Assembly (NCBI GenBank): GCA_944323475.1
Contig: CALUSQ010000002.1
Span: forward strand, 87,396 to 151,395
Length of the DNA: 64,000 nucleotides
Source: Candidatus Gastranaerophilales bacterium
GTDB lineage: Bacteria; Cyanobacteriota; Vampirovibrionia; Gastranaerophilales; Gastranaerophilaceae
Reading direction: 5' to 3'
How positions within the stretch are numbered: the stretch's first letter is position 1; the number at the start of each line of letters is the position of its first letter. The notes beneath the pieces are model-generated. The model had not been told where the DNA came from, ran no database searches, and saw nothing but the letters and a program-made list of their open reading frames with translations. A program made the position numbers and the translations under genes. Below, piece by piece: positions 44,425 to 52,828 of the stretch.

Positions 44425-46157
44425 TATTCATTAACCTCGAGTTTAAATTTATCCAATAATATGTTTTTAAAGACTAGTACCTTATCGTTATTATACAGCT
44501 CTAAAAATTTATTACAATATTCTAATGCACAATTTAAAACATATTGTGAAATTTCTTCACCATTTTCAGGCGAATTTGCGATTTTATCAAATACCCTCGA
44601 CTCAAGCTCATCAAATTCACGAGTTTTTTGTGCTTGAGAAGATACCATTTGCAAATTTTCCAAAGCTAAATCATATTTTTTTAGATTAATATATACTTCG
44701 CACAAACCAAGATATGCAAGATTGTAGTTGATATCAATCTTTATTGCATTACTAAATTTTTCTTCTGATTCAAAAAATTCACCAAGCTTTAAAAGAACTA
44801 CACCATATGCAAAATTCGTATATGCAGAAGTCTTGTCTAAAAGATATGCTGCTCTTGCTTTTCTTTTTGCCTCTTGAAAATCTCCTAATTCTATTAAAAG
44901 ATTTGAATAATTTAGATATGCTTGAACATGATTTGGGCAATATTCTATACACTTTTTAAAATAATTTTTAGCTTGCTCAAAATCTTTTTTTCTATAGTAG
45001 CAATTTGCTATATTGAAATATATGGAATAATTCTTTTTGTCAGCATTTAAAGCATCGTTATACATTTTTAAAGCATAATCAAAATCAAATCTATTAAAGG
45101 CCAAAGCTGCAATATTAAGAAGTGCAGACGGATGAAAAGGGTTAATTTTAAGTACTCTTGAAAAATACTCTTCTGCTTGTGTACATTCATTTGCTAACAT
45201 ATAATTAACACCTAGATTGAATAATATAATTTCGTGATTAGAATCAATCGTATATGCTTTTGTAAGCTTTTCACGAGCTTCATCAATATATCCATATTTT
45301 TGAAGGGCCATACCCCAGTTTGTATAAAATTGCGCGTTAGTTTGTGCTTTTTCTTCAGCTTCATTGAATATTTGAAGACATTTATCTTGTTTACAAGTAT
45401 GCATATAACAATCTGCAAGGATAATATAAGGATCCACTTTTGAAGAATCTATCTCAAGTGCTTGTTTTGCACAGACTTTTGCTGATTCATAATCAGACAT
45501 TTTTAAATATGACAAAGCCAGATAATACAAAGTTTCATATTGATTTTCAGAATACAAAAGACAATGATTAAACTTGTCTATAGCTTCTTTATATTTCTCT
45601 TGTTCAAAAAGTACAACCGCCCATAAAAAAGGCGTTATTGGATTTAATGGATTTAAAGCTACTGATTTTTTAAACTTTTCTTCAGCTTCTTGTTTTCTAC
45701 CAGCTTTTGCAAGAGAAACACCCCAATTTAAATATATATCGGGATCTCTCGGATCATATTTCTGTGCCAAATTATAAATTTCAACAGCACCTTTCAAATC
45801 ACCTATTTCAGATAAAGCAGATGCCCACATTGCATAAGCTTTGGAATTAAACTTGTCTAACTTAACGGCTTTTCTAAAATTTTTTATTGCCCCTTCAAAA
45901 TCTTTTTGTTTTAACAATGCAATTCCCAAGTTAGTATAGACACTAGGATGTTCCCCGTACATAAGTGATGCGGTTTTTAATTTTTCAATAGCATCTGTTA
46001 AGTTACCATTTGCCGCTAGCTTAATACCCCAGTCCATATATGCAACATTAGGTATTTGAAGAGTTGAAGACATATTAGTATAATCATTCACGTAATCTTC
46101 AAACTTAGCAATTTGACTTTTTATATTATCTTTAAATTTTAAAAATTTATTCTTCAT
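44424..46157 (-). CDS. Large TPR-repeat protein
   Basis: Almost the whole 577-residue protein consists of tetratricopeptide units, about 14 by eye, for example SVYTNLGIALLKQKDFEGAI, PDIYLNWGVSLAKAGRKQEA and YSIYFNIANCYYRKKDFEQA. No signal peptide or membrane helix is seen, so it is cytoplasmic. The partner is unknown; it lies between the HAD phosphatase/neuB pair and lysC with almost no spacing. O-GlcNAc-transferase-like catalytic residues are absent. Confidence 0.88.
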   Translation of the reverse strand: MKNKFLKFKDNIKSQIAKFEDYVNDYTNMSSTLQIPNVAYMDWGIKLAANGNLTDAIEKLKTASLMYGEHPSVYTNLGIALLKQKDFEGAIKNFRKAVKLDKFNSKAYAMWASALSEIGDLKGAVEIYNLAQKYDPRDPDIYLNWGVSLAKAGRKQEAEEKFKKSVALNPLNPITPFLWAVVLFEQEKYKEAIDKFNHCLLYSENQYETLYYLALSYLKMSDYESAKVCAKQALEIDSSKVDPYIILADCYMHTCKQDKCLQIFNEAEEKAQTNAQFYTNWGMALQKYGYIDEAREKLTKAYTIDSNHEIILFNLGVNYMLANECTQAEEYFSRVLKINPFHPSALLNIAALAFNRFDFDYALKMYNDALNADKKNYSIYFNIANCYYRKKDFEQAKNYFKKCIEYCPNHVQAYLNYSNLLIELGDFQEAKRKARAAYLLDKTSAYTNFAYGVVLLKLGEFFESEEKFSNAIKIDINYNLAYLGLCEVYINLKKYDLALENLQMVSSQAQKTREFDELESRVFDKIANSPENGEEISQYVLNCALEYCNKFLELYNNDKVLVFKNILLDKFKLEVNE

Positions 46158-46164
46158 ATGTTTA

Positions 46165-46665
46165 CTATTCTTGTTGTTTTAACTCCAACAAATTATCAAC
46201 AACTTCCCTAAAAGCACCATCTCCAGCTTTTGCTTTTGTAATTTGGACGTGAGGAATTTCTTTAACTTTATAATTTGCTTCAGATACGGTAATTGCATAC
46301 TTTAAACTTTGAAGACAAGCAATATCATTAATATCATCGCCAATGTATAAAATCTCATCATTTGATAGAGAGTACTTATCTTTAATTTGCTCTAAAACAG
46401 GCAATTTGTTCCTTATACCTTGATGAATGTCTTCAATAGAGAATTTGCTTGCAATATAATCTATTTCAGGACTACATTCTCCTGATATAATTGCAAGTTT
46501 AATCCCATTTTTCACACATACAGAAACTCCCATCAAATCTTTAAAACTAAGTTTTTTTAACTTTTTACTCTCATCTAAAATAAAAACAGAGTTGTCAGTA
46601 AATATACCGTCAAAATCTGAAACTATCATTTTAATTTTAGAAGAAAGATTTAATGTACTATACAT
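46165..46665 (-). CDS. KdsC-like HAD phosphatase
   Basis: The 166-residue protein is a cap-less HAD enzyme: SDFDGIFTDN supplies the nucleophile and acid Asp, AIISGE the second motif and YIGDDINDIACL the metal-binding motif. This is the architecture of KDO-8-phosphate phosphatase KdsC and of the phosphatase domain of sialic-acid pathways. Its ATG overlaps the neuB stop (TAATG), so it most likely dephosphorylates the product of NeuB, a nonulosonate 9-phosphate. That substrate is inferred from context. Confidence 0.85.
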   Translation of the reverse strand: MYSTLNLSSKIKMIVSDFDGIFTDNSVFILDESKKLKKLSFKDLMGVSVCVKNGIKLAIISGECSPEIDYIASKFSIEDIHQGIRNKLPVLEQIKDKYSLSNDEILYIGDDINDIACLQSLKYAITVSEANYKVKEIPHVQITKAKAGDGAFREVVDNLLELKQQE

Positions 46666-47546
46666 TATACAAAAGCCTTTTTCGATTTTCTCAATTTATT
46701 CTTTACTGGGATTTCAGAGTCATAAACAACTTTAACACCATCACCCAAAACTTTTTTTACTTCTCTTATATCACGCACCATTCTTCTCAAACCTTCAGGT
46801 TCTAAACTAGCAGCTTGATCAGACCCCCAAAGTGTTCTATCAACGGTAATATGTCTTTCTACAGCAGCTGCACCTAATTCAACTGAAAGAATAGAAGGTA
46901 AAAGTCCTCTTTCATGTCCACTATAACCGATAGGACAAGAAAATTCTTTTTTGAAGGTTTCAATAACTTTCAAATTAATTTCATTATGATCAGTAGGATA
47001 TGTAGATGTACAATGGAATAATACAAGATTATCTTCCCCTAAAAGTTTTACAGCATGTCTGATTTCATCCATAGTACTCATTCCTGTCGAAAGCAATATT
47101 GGCTTGCCTGTTTTTTTAACATGCAACAACAATTCATCATCAGTAAGAAGCGCTGATGCAATTTTATGACAAGGAACATCAAACTGTTCAATAAAATCAA
47201 CAGAATCAATATCCCAGCAAGATGCAAACCACATAATCTTCTTAGATTTACAATATTTATCTATTTCTTGATAATCTTCATATGATAGCTCTAGACCGTT
47301 TTTTAAATCTCTATTTGTACTACCATAATAATTAGGACGGTATACATCAAGTTCTTGAGGAGAATAAACTTTTGTAACTGTCCTTTTTTGGAATTTTACA
47401 GCATCACAACCAGCCATAACAGCTTCATCAATCATTTTTTTTGCCAAATCAACAAAGCCATTATGATTTATGCCAATTTCGGCAATTATAAAACAAGGTG
47501 AACTATCAGATATTTTTTTATTTCCAATAATAACTTCTTTACTCAC
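46665..47546 (-). CDS. neuB: NeuB-family nonulosonate (sialic acid/KDN-type) synthase
   Basis: The 293 residues form the TIM barrel of N-acetylneuraminate synthases: IAEIGINHNG, GCDAVKFQKR, FASCWDIDSVDF, KIASALLTD, LLSTGMSTMDE, HCTSTYPTDHNEINL and GYSGHERG. Typical NeuB proteins of about 345 residues also have a C-terminal SAF (antifreeze-like) domain; this protein ends after EIPVKNKLRKS, where SAF would begin, so that domain is missing. Together with the coupled phosphatase it would make a nonulosonic acid for a surface glycan. No CMP-transferase is in the window. AGGAG precedes the ATG. Confidence 0.9.
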   Translation of the reverse strand: MSKEVIIGNKKISDSSPCFIIAEIGINHNGFVDLAKKMIDEAVMAGCDAVKFQKRTVTKVYSPQELDVYRPNYYGSTNRDLKNGLELSYEDYQEIDKYCKSKKIMWFASCWDIDSVDFIEQFDVPCHKIASALLTDDELLLHVKKTGKPILLSTGMSTMDEIRHAVKLLGEDNLVLFHCTSTYPTDHNEINLKVIETFKKEFSCPIGYSGHERGLLPSILSVELGAAAVERHITVDRTLWGSDQAASLEPEGLRRMVRDIREVKKVLGDGVKVVYDSEIPVKNKLRKSKKAFV

Positions 47547-47561
47547 ATAAACTCCTAACAG

Positions 47562-48068
47562 CTAACTTTTATACTTTTTGTACAAAGCATCAATATCAAC
47601 AGATTTTTTTAGTTGCTCATTTGCATCATTAATATCATCATTTAATGAATCTACAATCGATTCCTTTTCAATATCCGGTTTATCAAATTCTTTTATAAGA
47701 CTAACGTGACTAGGAGTAGAGCCTATCAAAAGAATTTTTCCTGCCATTTCAATAGTATATAAATGTCTTTGCTGCCCCAATGGCATAGATTGAATAACAT
47801 TAAATCTATGAAAATCTAAGTCATTTTCTGCCATTTTTTTTAATTTATTTCTATTAACAATATTCAACTTGCTATACACCCAACCGGTAAAATAAATCAA
47901 GAGAATAACAAGCACCATAGAAACAACAAGATTAAGAAGACTTGGCATTCCAACTGTTTCTCTTGCCATTGTATCTTTCATTGCATCAGGAATATCAATA
48001 GCCCAAACAGTATTAACAGAACAAAATAAAAATAATATTACAGTTAAAAATTTATTTTTTAAATTCAT
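47562..48068 (-). CDS. FliO-like flagellar/type III export membrane protein
   Basis: ATG 48068 with AGAGAG upstream gives 168 residues with a signal-like first helix (cleavage after VWA) and a membrane helix at about 45-65 (LVVSMVLVILLIYFTGWVY). The cytoplasmic part shows SMPLGQQRHLYTIEMAGKILLIGSTPSHVSLIKEF, the pattern of FliO, a small protein that helps assemble the FliPQR export gate. The C-terminal 45 residues are acidic and unlike FliO. No other flagellar gene is in the window, so the role is probable but unproven. It lies 15 bases before neuB. Confidence 0.65.
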   Translation of the reverse strand: MNLKNKFLTVILFLFCSVNTVWAIDIPDAMKDTMARETVGMPSLLNLVVSMVLVILLIYFTGWVYSKLNIVNRNKLKKMAENDLDFHRFNVIQSMPLGQQRHLYTIEMAGKILLIGSTPSHVSLIKEFDKPDIEKESIVDSLNDDINDANEQLKKSVDIDALYKKYKS

Positions 48069-48293
48069 ACAACACTCTCTGTAAAACTCACACAAATAAA
48101 TTTATTTTATATGCTGATTAAATCACACATAATATATCTATAACATCTTAGCACAATAACAAAAGGTTTACATTAATTTTAAATATTATTAAGAGAACTC
48201 CTACACTAATAAATGTAATTTTTATATGGCAATTAAAAATAAAATAAAAAAAACCGACATGATAATTACAGCACACTTAAATAAGGTTTTATC

Positions 48294-48530
48294 ATGTTTA
48301 ACACATCCATACTATATCCGGCATTGGTGTACAAAAGCAACAAAAGAAATGTATTTGTAGCAAATTGCATAATAAAAAAACTCATAGGTTATGGACGCAC
48401 AGAATGTGATGCCATTTCAAATTTAGAAAAAATACTTAACAGCAACAATCCTGATTATCCAATAAAGGTTAAGCCTGTCTACAAAATTTTACCTGACTTG
48501 TCAGAGACAAATCAATCAAAATGTAAATAA
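48294..48530 (+). CDS. Small HicB-like protein
   Basis: This is a 78-residue protein. ANCIIKKLIGYGRTECDAISNLEKIL resembles the beta-strand/helix core of HicB antitoxin-like proteins (strand, a GxGxTxxEAxxNL turn and helix). No HicA toxin and no DNA-binding tail are present. AAGG lies about nine bases before the ATG. It stands alone, convergent with a small minus-strand ORF. The function is unknown. Confidence 0.5.
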   Translation: MFNTSILYPALVYKSNKRNVFVANCIIKKLIGYGRTECDAISNLEKILNSNNPDYPIKVKPVYKILPDLSETNQSKCK

Positions 48531-48535
48531 TAATT

Positions 48536-48700
48536 TTAGCAAAAAGCTAATTCAAAATTTTGTACTAAATTAATTTTAGGTAAATTTAAACCAATTTTTG
48601 GAAGTGTCTGTAAAATTTTTGGTGCAAATAAATTGTCCTTATCCTGTAAATCTTCTAAATAGCAGTAAGAATACTTTACATCATCAATAGTTTCTCTCAT
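48536..48700 (-). CDS. Small 54-residue protein, unknown
   Basis: ATG 48698-48700 is preceded by GAGGGA and opens 54 codons to TAA at 48536-48538. The product has an acidic N-terminal half (MRETIDDVKYSYCYLEDLQDKD region) and a C-terminal part with a repeated LPKIGLN/LPKINLV pattern. The good ribosome binding site and biased codons argue for a real gene. It is convergent with the HicB-like gene and only 5 bases from it. No family recognised. Confidence 0.5.
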   Translation of the reverse strand: MRETIDDVKYSYCYLEDLQDKDNLFAPKILQTLPKIGLNLPKINLVQNFELAFC

Positions 48701-48835
48701 TTTTCCCTCAAATCTCTCTTTTAATAGTATAGTCTAATTTTGTTTTACATGTATATAAAACAAAATATAGAAAGATTATTGCTAAATTATATATAAATTG
48801 TTAAGTAACATTACAAAAATCTGAAATAAGTTTAC

Positions 48836-48865
48836 TTGACCGATAACAAAGAAGTGACAGATAAT
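48836..48865 (+). promoter_or_regulatory. Promoter of glnA, probably leaderless
   Basis: TTGACC at 48836-48841 and GATAAT at 48860-48865 are 18 bases apart. Counting seven bases from the -10 puts the transcript start at the A of the glnA ATG (48872), and no ribosome binding site precedes that ATG. Confidence 0.45.
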
Positions 48866-48871
48866 TGAAAC

Positions 48872-50197
48872 ATGGTATCGAATATAGAAATAAAAAAAAT
48901 AATAAAGTCTGAAGGTATTAAAACAATACACTTACAATTTGTAGATATAAACGGATGTATAAAAACACTATCAGTGCCGTCTGCCCAAATTGATGAAATA
49001 TTAAATAATGAAATCATGTTCGACGGCTCATCAATTAGCGGATTCCGTAAAAATGAAACAATGGATTTAAGACTTGCACCAGATAAAGAAACTTTCTTGC
49101 AGTTTCCATTTGAATTTTCAAAATTAGCAAATACAGCAAGATTTATTTGTGACATAAAAAATGCAGATGGAACTCCTTTTGAAGGATGTCCTCGTTCAAA
49201 TTTAAAAAGAATAATAAAAAATGCCCAAACATACGGGTATAAAATGAAAGTTGGACCGGAAGTAGAATTTTTTCTGCTTAAAACAGATAAAAATAAAAAA
49301 TTAATTTCAACTAATTCAGAAAAAACCGGTTATTACGATGTCAACCAAAATAGCATATACGACAATACATTAATGGAAATGCTTATTTCTATTCAGAAAA
49401 TGGGTTTTGCAATAGAATCATTGCATCACGAAGGAGCACCATTTCAACATGAAATTGATTTGGGACATGATGATGTTTTAAAAACAGCAGACAACTTGAT
49501 AACCTTCAAATATATTACAAAAACCATTGCTGAATATTTTGGATTTAAAGCAACCTTTATGCCTAAACCTTTTTATGGAAAAAACGGTTCCGGTCTGCAT
49601 TTAAATATTTCTCTTTCTGATGAAAATGGAAATGCATTTTTTAACCCAACTGATACAAACCAACTCTCTGATATAGCAAAATACTCTATAGGTTCAATAC
49701 TTAAAAATATAAAAGGAATAACTGCAATACTCAATCCAACTATAAACAGCTATAAAAGACTGGTTAAAGACTATGAAGCACCAATTTATATTGTATGGTC
49801 AGTCGTAACAAGAAGTGCATTGATAAGAATACCAACAAAGAGAGAAGATGCAACAAGACTGGAATTGCGATCTCCAGATAGTGCAATGAATCCTTATCTT
49901 GCATTTGCAGTAATTTTACAAACTTGTATTGATGGAATAAGAAACAAAATTGACCCACCATCACCAATAGAAAAAAATCTTTTTCTTTTATCAAATAATG
50001 AAATAAAACAAAGAAAAATAAAATCATTACCAAGGAATCTTTTTACATCATTAGAAGAAATGGAAAAAAGCTATGTAGCCAAAGCAGCTCTTGGTGACTA
50101 TATTTTTGAAGAATTTCTACGTTCTAAGAGAAAAGAATGGAATGAATATCGAAAACAAGTTACCCCTTGGGAATTTAACAAGTATTTAGATATATAA
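48872..50197 (+). CDS. glnA: Glutamine synthetase type I
   Basis: GlnA makes glutamine from glutamate, ammonia and ATP, the main ammonia entry. The 441 residues follow the shorter GSI-alpha layout (without the adenylylation insert of GSI-beta): FDGSSISGF, the catalytic GPEVEFFLL, HHEGAPFQHEIDL, FMPKPFYGKNGSGLHLN and NPTINSYKRLV, and RSPDSAMNPYLAF. The next gene is the small subunit of glutamate synthase, so the two form a nitrogen-assimilation unit. A promoter lies directly against the start codon and the Shine-Dalgarno is missing. Confidence 0.96.
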   Translation: MVSNIEIKKIIKSEGIKTIHLQFVDINGCIKTLSVPSAQIDEILNNEIMFDGSSISGFRKNETMDLRLAPDKETFLQFPFEFSKLANTARFICDIKNADGTPFEGCPRSNLKRIIKNAQTYGYKMKVGPEVEFFLLKTDKNKKLISTNSEKTGYYDVNQNSIYDNTLMEMLISIQKMGFAIESLHHEGAPFQHEIDLGHDDVLKTADNLITFKYITKTIAEYFGFKATFMPKPFYGKNGSGLHLNISLSDENGNAFFNPTDTNQLSDIAKYSIGSILKNIKGITAILNPTINSYKRLVKDYEAPIYIVWSVVTRSALIRIPTKREDATRLELRSPDSAMNPYLAFAVILQTCIDGIRNKIDPPSPIEKNLFLLSNNEIKQRKIKSLPRNLFTSLEEMEKSYVAKAALGDYIFEEFLRSKRKEWNEYRKQVTPWEFNKYLDI

Positions 50198-50261
50198 TCA
50201 GAAATAAATTTTTATATTATAATCTATAGAGTAAAATACCAGATGGAGAACAAAGGTAGTT

Positions 50262-51635
50262 ATGGAAAAGGTTGAAAGACAGCATCCTGTTGAACAGGAT
50301 CCACAAATAAGAAAAACTAATTTTGAAGCAGTTGAAAATAATTTTACAGATGAACAAGCATCACTTGAAGCATCAAGATGCTTACACTGTAAAAATGCAA
50401 AATGCATAAAAGGCTGTCCGGTAAACATACAAATTCCGGATTTTATAGCAGCAATCAAAGAAGGAAATATCGAAAAAGCCGGAGATGTAATTAGAGAAAC
50501 AAGTATGCTCCCTTCTGTGTGCGGAAGAGTTTGTCCACAAGAAAGACAATGCGAAGGAAACTGTATACTGGGAATCAAAGGAAAACCTGTTGCAATAGGT
50601 GCATTGGAAAGATATGTTGGTGATAAAACAAATGCAAAAGTCGGTGAAATAAAAAATACAAATAAAAAAGTTGCAATCGTTGGTTCTGGCTGCGCAGGCA
50701 TTACTGCAGCAGCAGACCTCAGAAAAGCAGGACACGATGTCACAGTATTTGAAGCATTACACGAACTTGGCGGTGTATTAAGATATGGAATTCCCCCTTT
50801 TAGACTTCCAAGAACAGTTCTTGACAGAGAATTAGAAGGGCTAAAAAATATTGGTGTTAAGTTTGAGAAGAATGTAATTGTCGGCAAATCAATTACAATA
50901 AATCAACTTAAAGAAGAAGGCTTTGATGCAATATTTTTATGTTCAGGCGCAGGTTTGCCCAAAATGATGCATATACCAGGAGAAAATCTTAATGGTGTAT
51001 ACAGTGCAAACGAATTTCTAACACGTGTAAATTTAATGCATGCAAATGAAGAATCAACACCAACTCCACTTAAAGTTGGCGAAAAAGTTGCAGTAATTGG
51101 TGGCGGCAATGTTGCAATGGATGCAGCCAGAACTGCTGTGAGAGTAGGATACAAGGAAGTTTATATTGCATATAGAAGAACAGAAAAAGAATTACCAGCC
51201 AGATTAGAAGAAATCAGACACGCAAAAGAAGAAGGTGTTATCTTTAAATTTTTACACGCACCATCAGAGATTATTGGTGAAGAAGGTTATGTAAAAGCAA
51301 TGAAATTTGATGTAATGGAATTGGGAGAACCTGATGCATCAGGAAGAAGAAGACCTGTCCCGACTGGTGAATCTGTAACAATGAATCTTGATGCAGTTAT
51401 TGTTGCTTTAGGTACAGGCCCTAACCCAATTATTCAATCTTCTGCACAACAAGAAGGATTAGACCTACAGACAAATGACAGAGGATACATAATAGTAAAC
51501 GAGGAAACAGGTGAAACATCTATACCCGGAGTTTATGCCGGCGGTGATGTAGCACCCACAGGTGAATCTAACGCTATAAATGCAATGGGTGCAGGTAAAA
51601 GAGCGGCAAAAGCAATAAACGAATATTTAAAATAA
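50262..51635 (+). CDS. gltA: Glutamate synthase NADPH-dependent small subunit
   Basis: The 457-residue flavoprotein feeds electrons for glutamate synthesis from glutamine and 2-oxoglutarate. The N-terminal iron-sulfur domain has CLHCKNAKCIKGCP and CGRVCPQERQCEGNC; a FAD-binding GSGCAGITAAADL loop starts near 146 and an NADPH loop, VIGGGNVAMDAA, near 280. It belongs to the homotetrameric GltA/GltD-like group. No large subunit gene is adjacent, so it may work alone, pair with a distant gltB, or transfer electrons elsewhere. It follows glnA by 64 bases with AAAGG before its ATG. Confidence 0.93.
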   Translation: MEKVERQHPVEQDPQIRKTNFEAVENNFTDEQASLEASRCLHCKNAKCIKGCPVNIQIPDFIAAIKEGNIEKAGDVIRETSMLPSVCGRVCPQERQCEGNCILGIKGKPVAIGALERYVGDKTNAKVGEIKNTNKKVAIVGSGCAGITAAADLRKAGHDVTVFEALHELGGVLRYGIPPFRLPRTVLDRELEGLKNIGVKFEKNVIVGKSITINQLKEEGFDAIFLCSGAGLPKMMHIPGENLNGVYSANEFLTRVNLMHANEESTPTPLKVGEKVAVIGGGNVAMDAARTAVRVGYKEVYIAYRRTEKELPARLEEIRHAKEEGVIFKFLHAPSEIIGEEGYVKAMKFDVMELGEPDASGRRRPVPTGESVTMNLDAVIVALGTGPNPIIQSSAQQEGLDLQTNDRGYIIVNEETGETSIPGVYAGGDVAPTGESNAINAMGAGKRAAKAINEYLK

Positions 51636-51636
51636 T

Positions 51637-51891
51637 ATGGGAAAAGCAAAAAAAAGAAATTTTCATACTTGTATTAACCATTCAAAGCAAGGATGCTCTA
51701 TAGACACTTTGCCTTCAGCATTTTCTCGCGATGAAGCAATTTCTTTGATAATTCAAAATGTAAAGGACAATAATTTTTCAGAAGAAACAAAAGATATAAT
51801 AAGCCTTTTCGGTATAACAGCTGAAGAACTTGCTGAAGCAGGTGCATCTTATGAAGAATTATTAGCTTTCAAATCTGTTTTTCTTTTATAA
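51637..51891 (+). CDS. Small unknown protein after gltA
   Basis: This is an 84-residue protein one base after the gltA stop, so translation is probably coupled. It has a basic start (MGKAKKRNFH), two Cys (12 and 20) with His around them that could hold a metal, and a helical C-terminal part with a SxEELxAFKSVFLL-type end. No family recognised. It converges on the methyltransferase gene with 1 base between the stops. Confidence 0.65.
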   Translation: MGKAKKRNFHTCINHSKQGCSIDTLPSAFSRDEAISLIIQNVKDNNFSEETKDIISLFGITAEELAEAGASYEELLAFKSVFLL

Positions 51892-51892
51892 A

Positions 51893-52819
51893 TTAAATAT
51901 CCAAATAGCTATTAGAATAAATCTTTTTGTTCAAAATAATTTCTGCTGTTTTGATTATACGTCTTTGTTCTATATCGTTTTTATCATAAGTAACAGAATC
52001 AAGTTCTTCAAAGTTTTGCATCATATCATAAAGAGAAATATAAACATAATCATAAGATTGTGATGGTATTTTTGTTTCTATAACACTATTAATACGTAAA
52101 AGCTCACTATCAAAAGAATCCACAATTGCACTATCAAGCCCGCAGCCCATGGCCATTACCATAAAAACTCTATTTATCAAAGGTCTCAATTCTTTGGGGC
52201 AGCCGTTAGAAACATTTGAAAGACCAATAGTTGTCATTACTTGTGGATCAAAACTTTCTTTTAACATTCTTAGAGTATTCAAAGCCTCTAATGCTTGAGA
52301 CTGGTCAACACAAACCGGCAAAATAAGCGGGTCAAAATATATTTTGGAATTATCAATACCTTTCTCATCAGTAACAGCATTAATTTCAAAAGCAAGTTCA
52401 AGTCTTTTGTCAGCTTCTTTTGGTATACCTGTTTCAGAATTCATTGTCAATGCAATCATTGAACAATTATATTTTAAGGCTAAATCAGAAACTCTGTCCA
52501 AACGTTCAAAATCAGCATTTGTGCTATTTATCATACATTTATCAGAATTTGAAACTGATTTTAGCCCTATTTCAACTTCATCTGCATTAGTTGAATCAAA
52601 AGACAATGGTATATCCGTAAGATTTAATGCAATATCAACAAGCCATTTCATAGAGCCTGAAAATGCACCTCTTGCTGGGCCTATATTCAAATCAATCCAA
52701 TCCGGTTTTGTAGCAATTTGTCTTTCTAAAAGATTTTTAATATATTTCTCATCACGATTTAAAACAGCTTCTTTTGTAGCTTTTGATATAATATGAAGAT
52801 TCTCTGATATAAGTTTCAT
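51893..52819 (-). CDS. Methyltetrahydrofolate methyltransferase (AcsE/MetH pterin-domain type)
   Basis: The 308 residues form a DHPS-like TIM barrel. Marks are IDLNIGPARG, PLSFDSTNADEVEIGL, CMINSTNADFERL and TTIGLSNVSNG, the pattern of the folate-binding domain of cobalamin-dependent methionine synthase and of the corrinoid/iron-sulfur protein methyltransferase AcsE. It would transfer the methyl group from CH3-H4folate to a corrinoid protein, and it stands right after metF, which makes that substrate. No acetyl-CoA synthase gene is present, so a split methionine synthase is as likely as an acetyl-CoA pathway. Confidence 0.8.
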   Translation of the reverse strand: MKLISENLHIISKATKEAVLNRDEKYIKNLLERQIATKPDWIDLNIGPARGAFSGSMKWLVDIALNLTDIPLSFDSTNADEVEIGLKSVSNSDKCMINSTNADFERLDRVSDLALKYNCSMIALTMNSETGIPKEADKRLELAFEINAVTDEKGIDNSKIYFDPLILPVCVDQSQALEALNTLRMLKESFDPQVMTTIGLSNVSNGCPKELRPLINRVFMVMAMGCGLDSAIVDSFDSELLRINSVIETKIPSQSYDYVYISLYDMMQNFEELDSVTYDKNDIEQRRIIKTAEIILNKKIYSNSYLDI

Positions 52820-52828
52820 TTTTACCCT

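Noticed and set aside
48800..48835. NtcA-type site before glnA
   Set aside because: GTAACATTAC is present, but NtcA sites need GTA and TAC eight bases apart; here they are four apart.
50198..50887. 229-residue antisense frame opposite gltA
   Set aside because: Fully overlapped by a well-supported gene; composition is that of a codon shadow.
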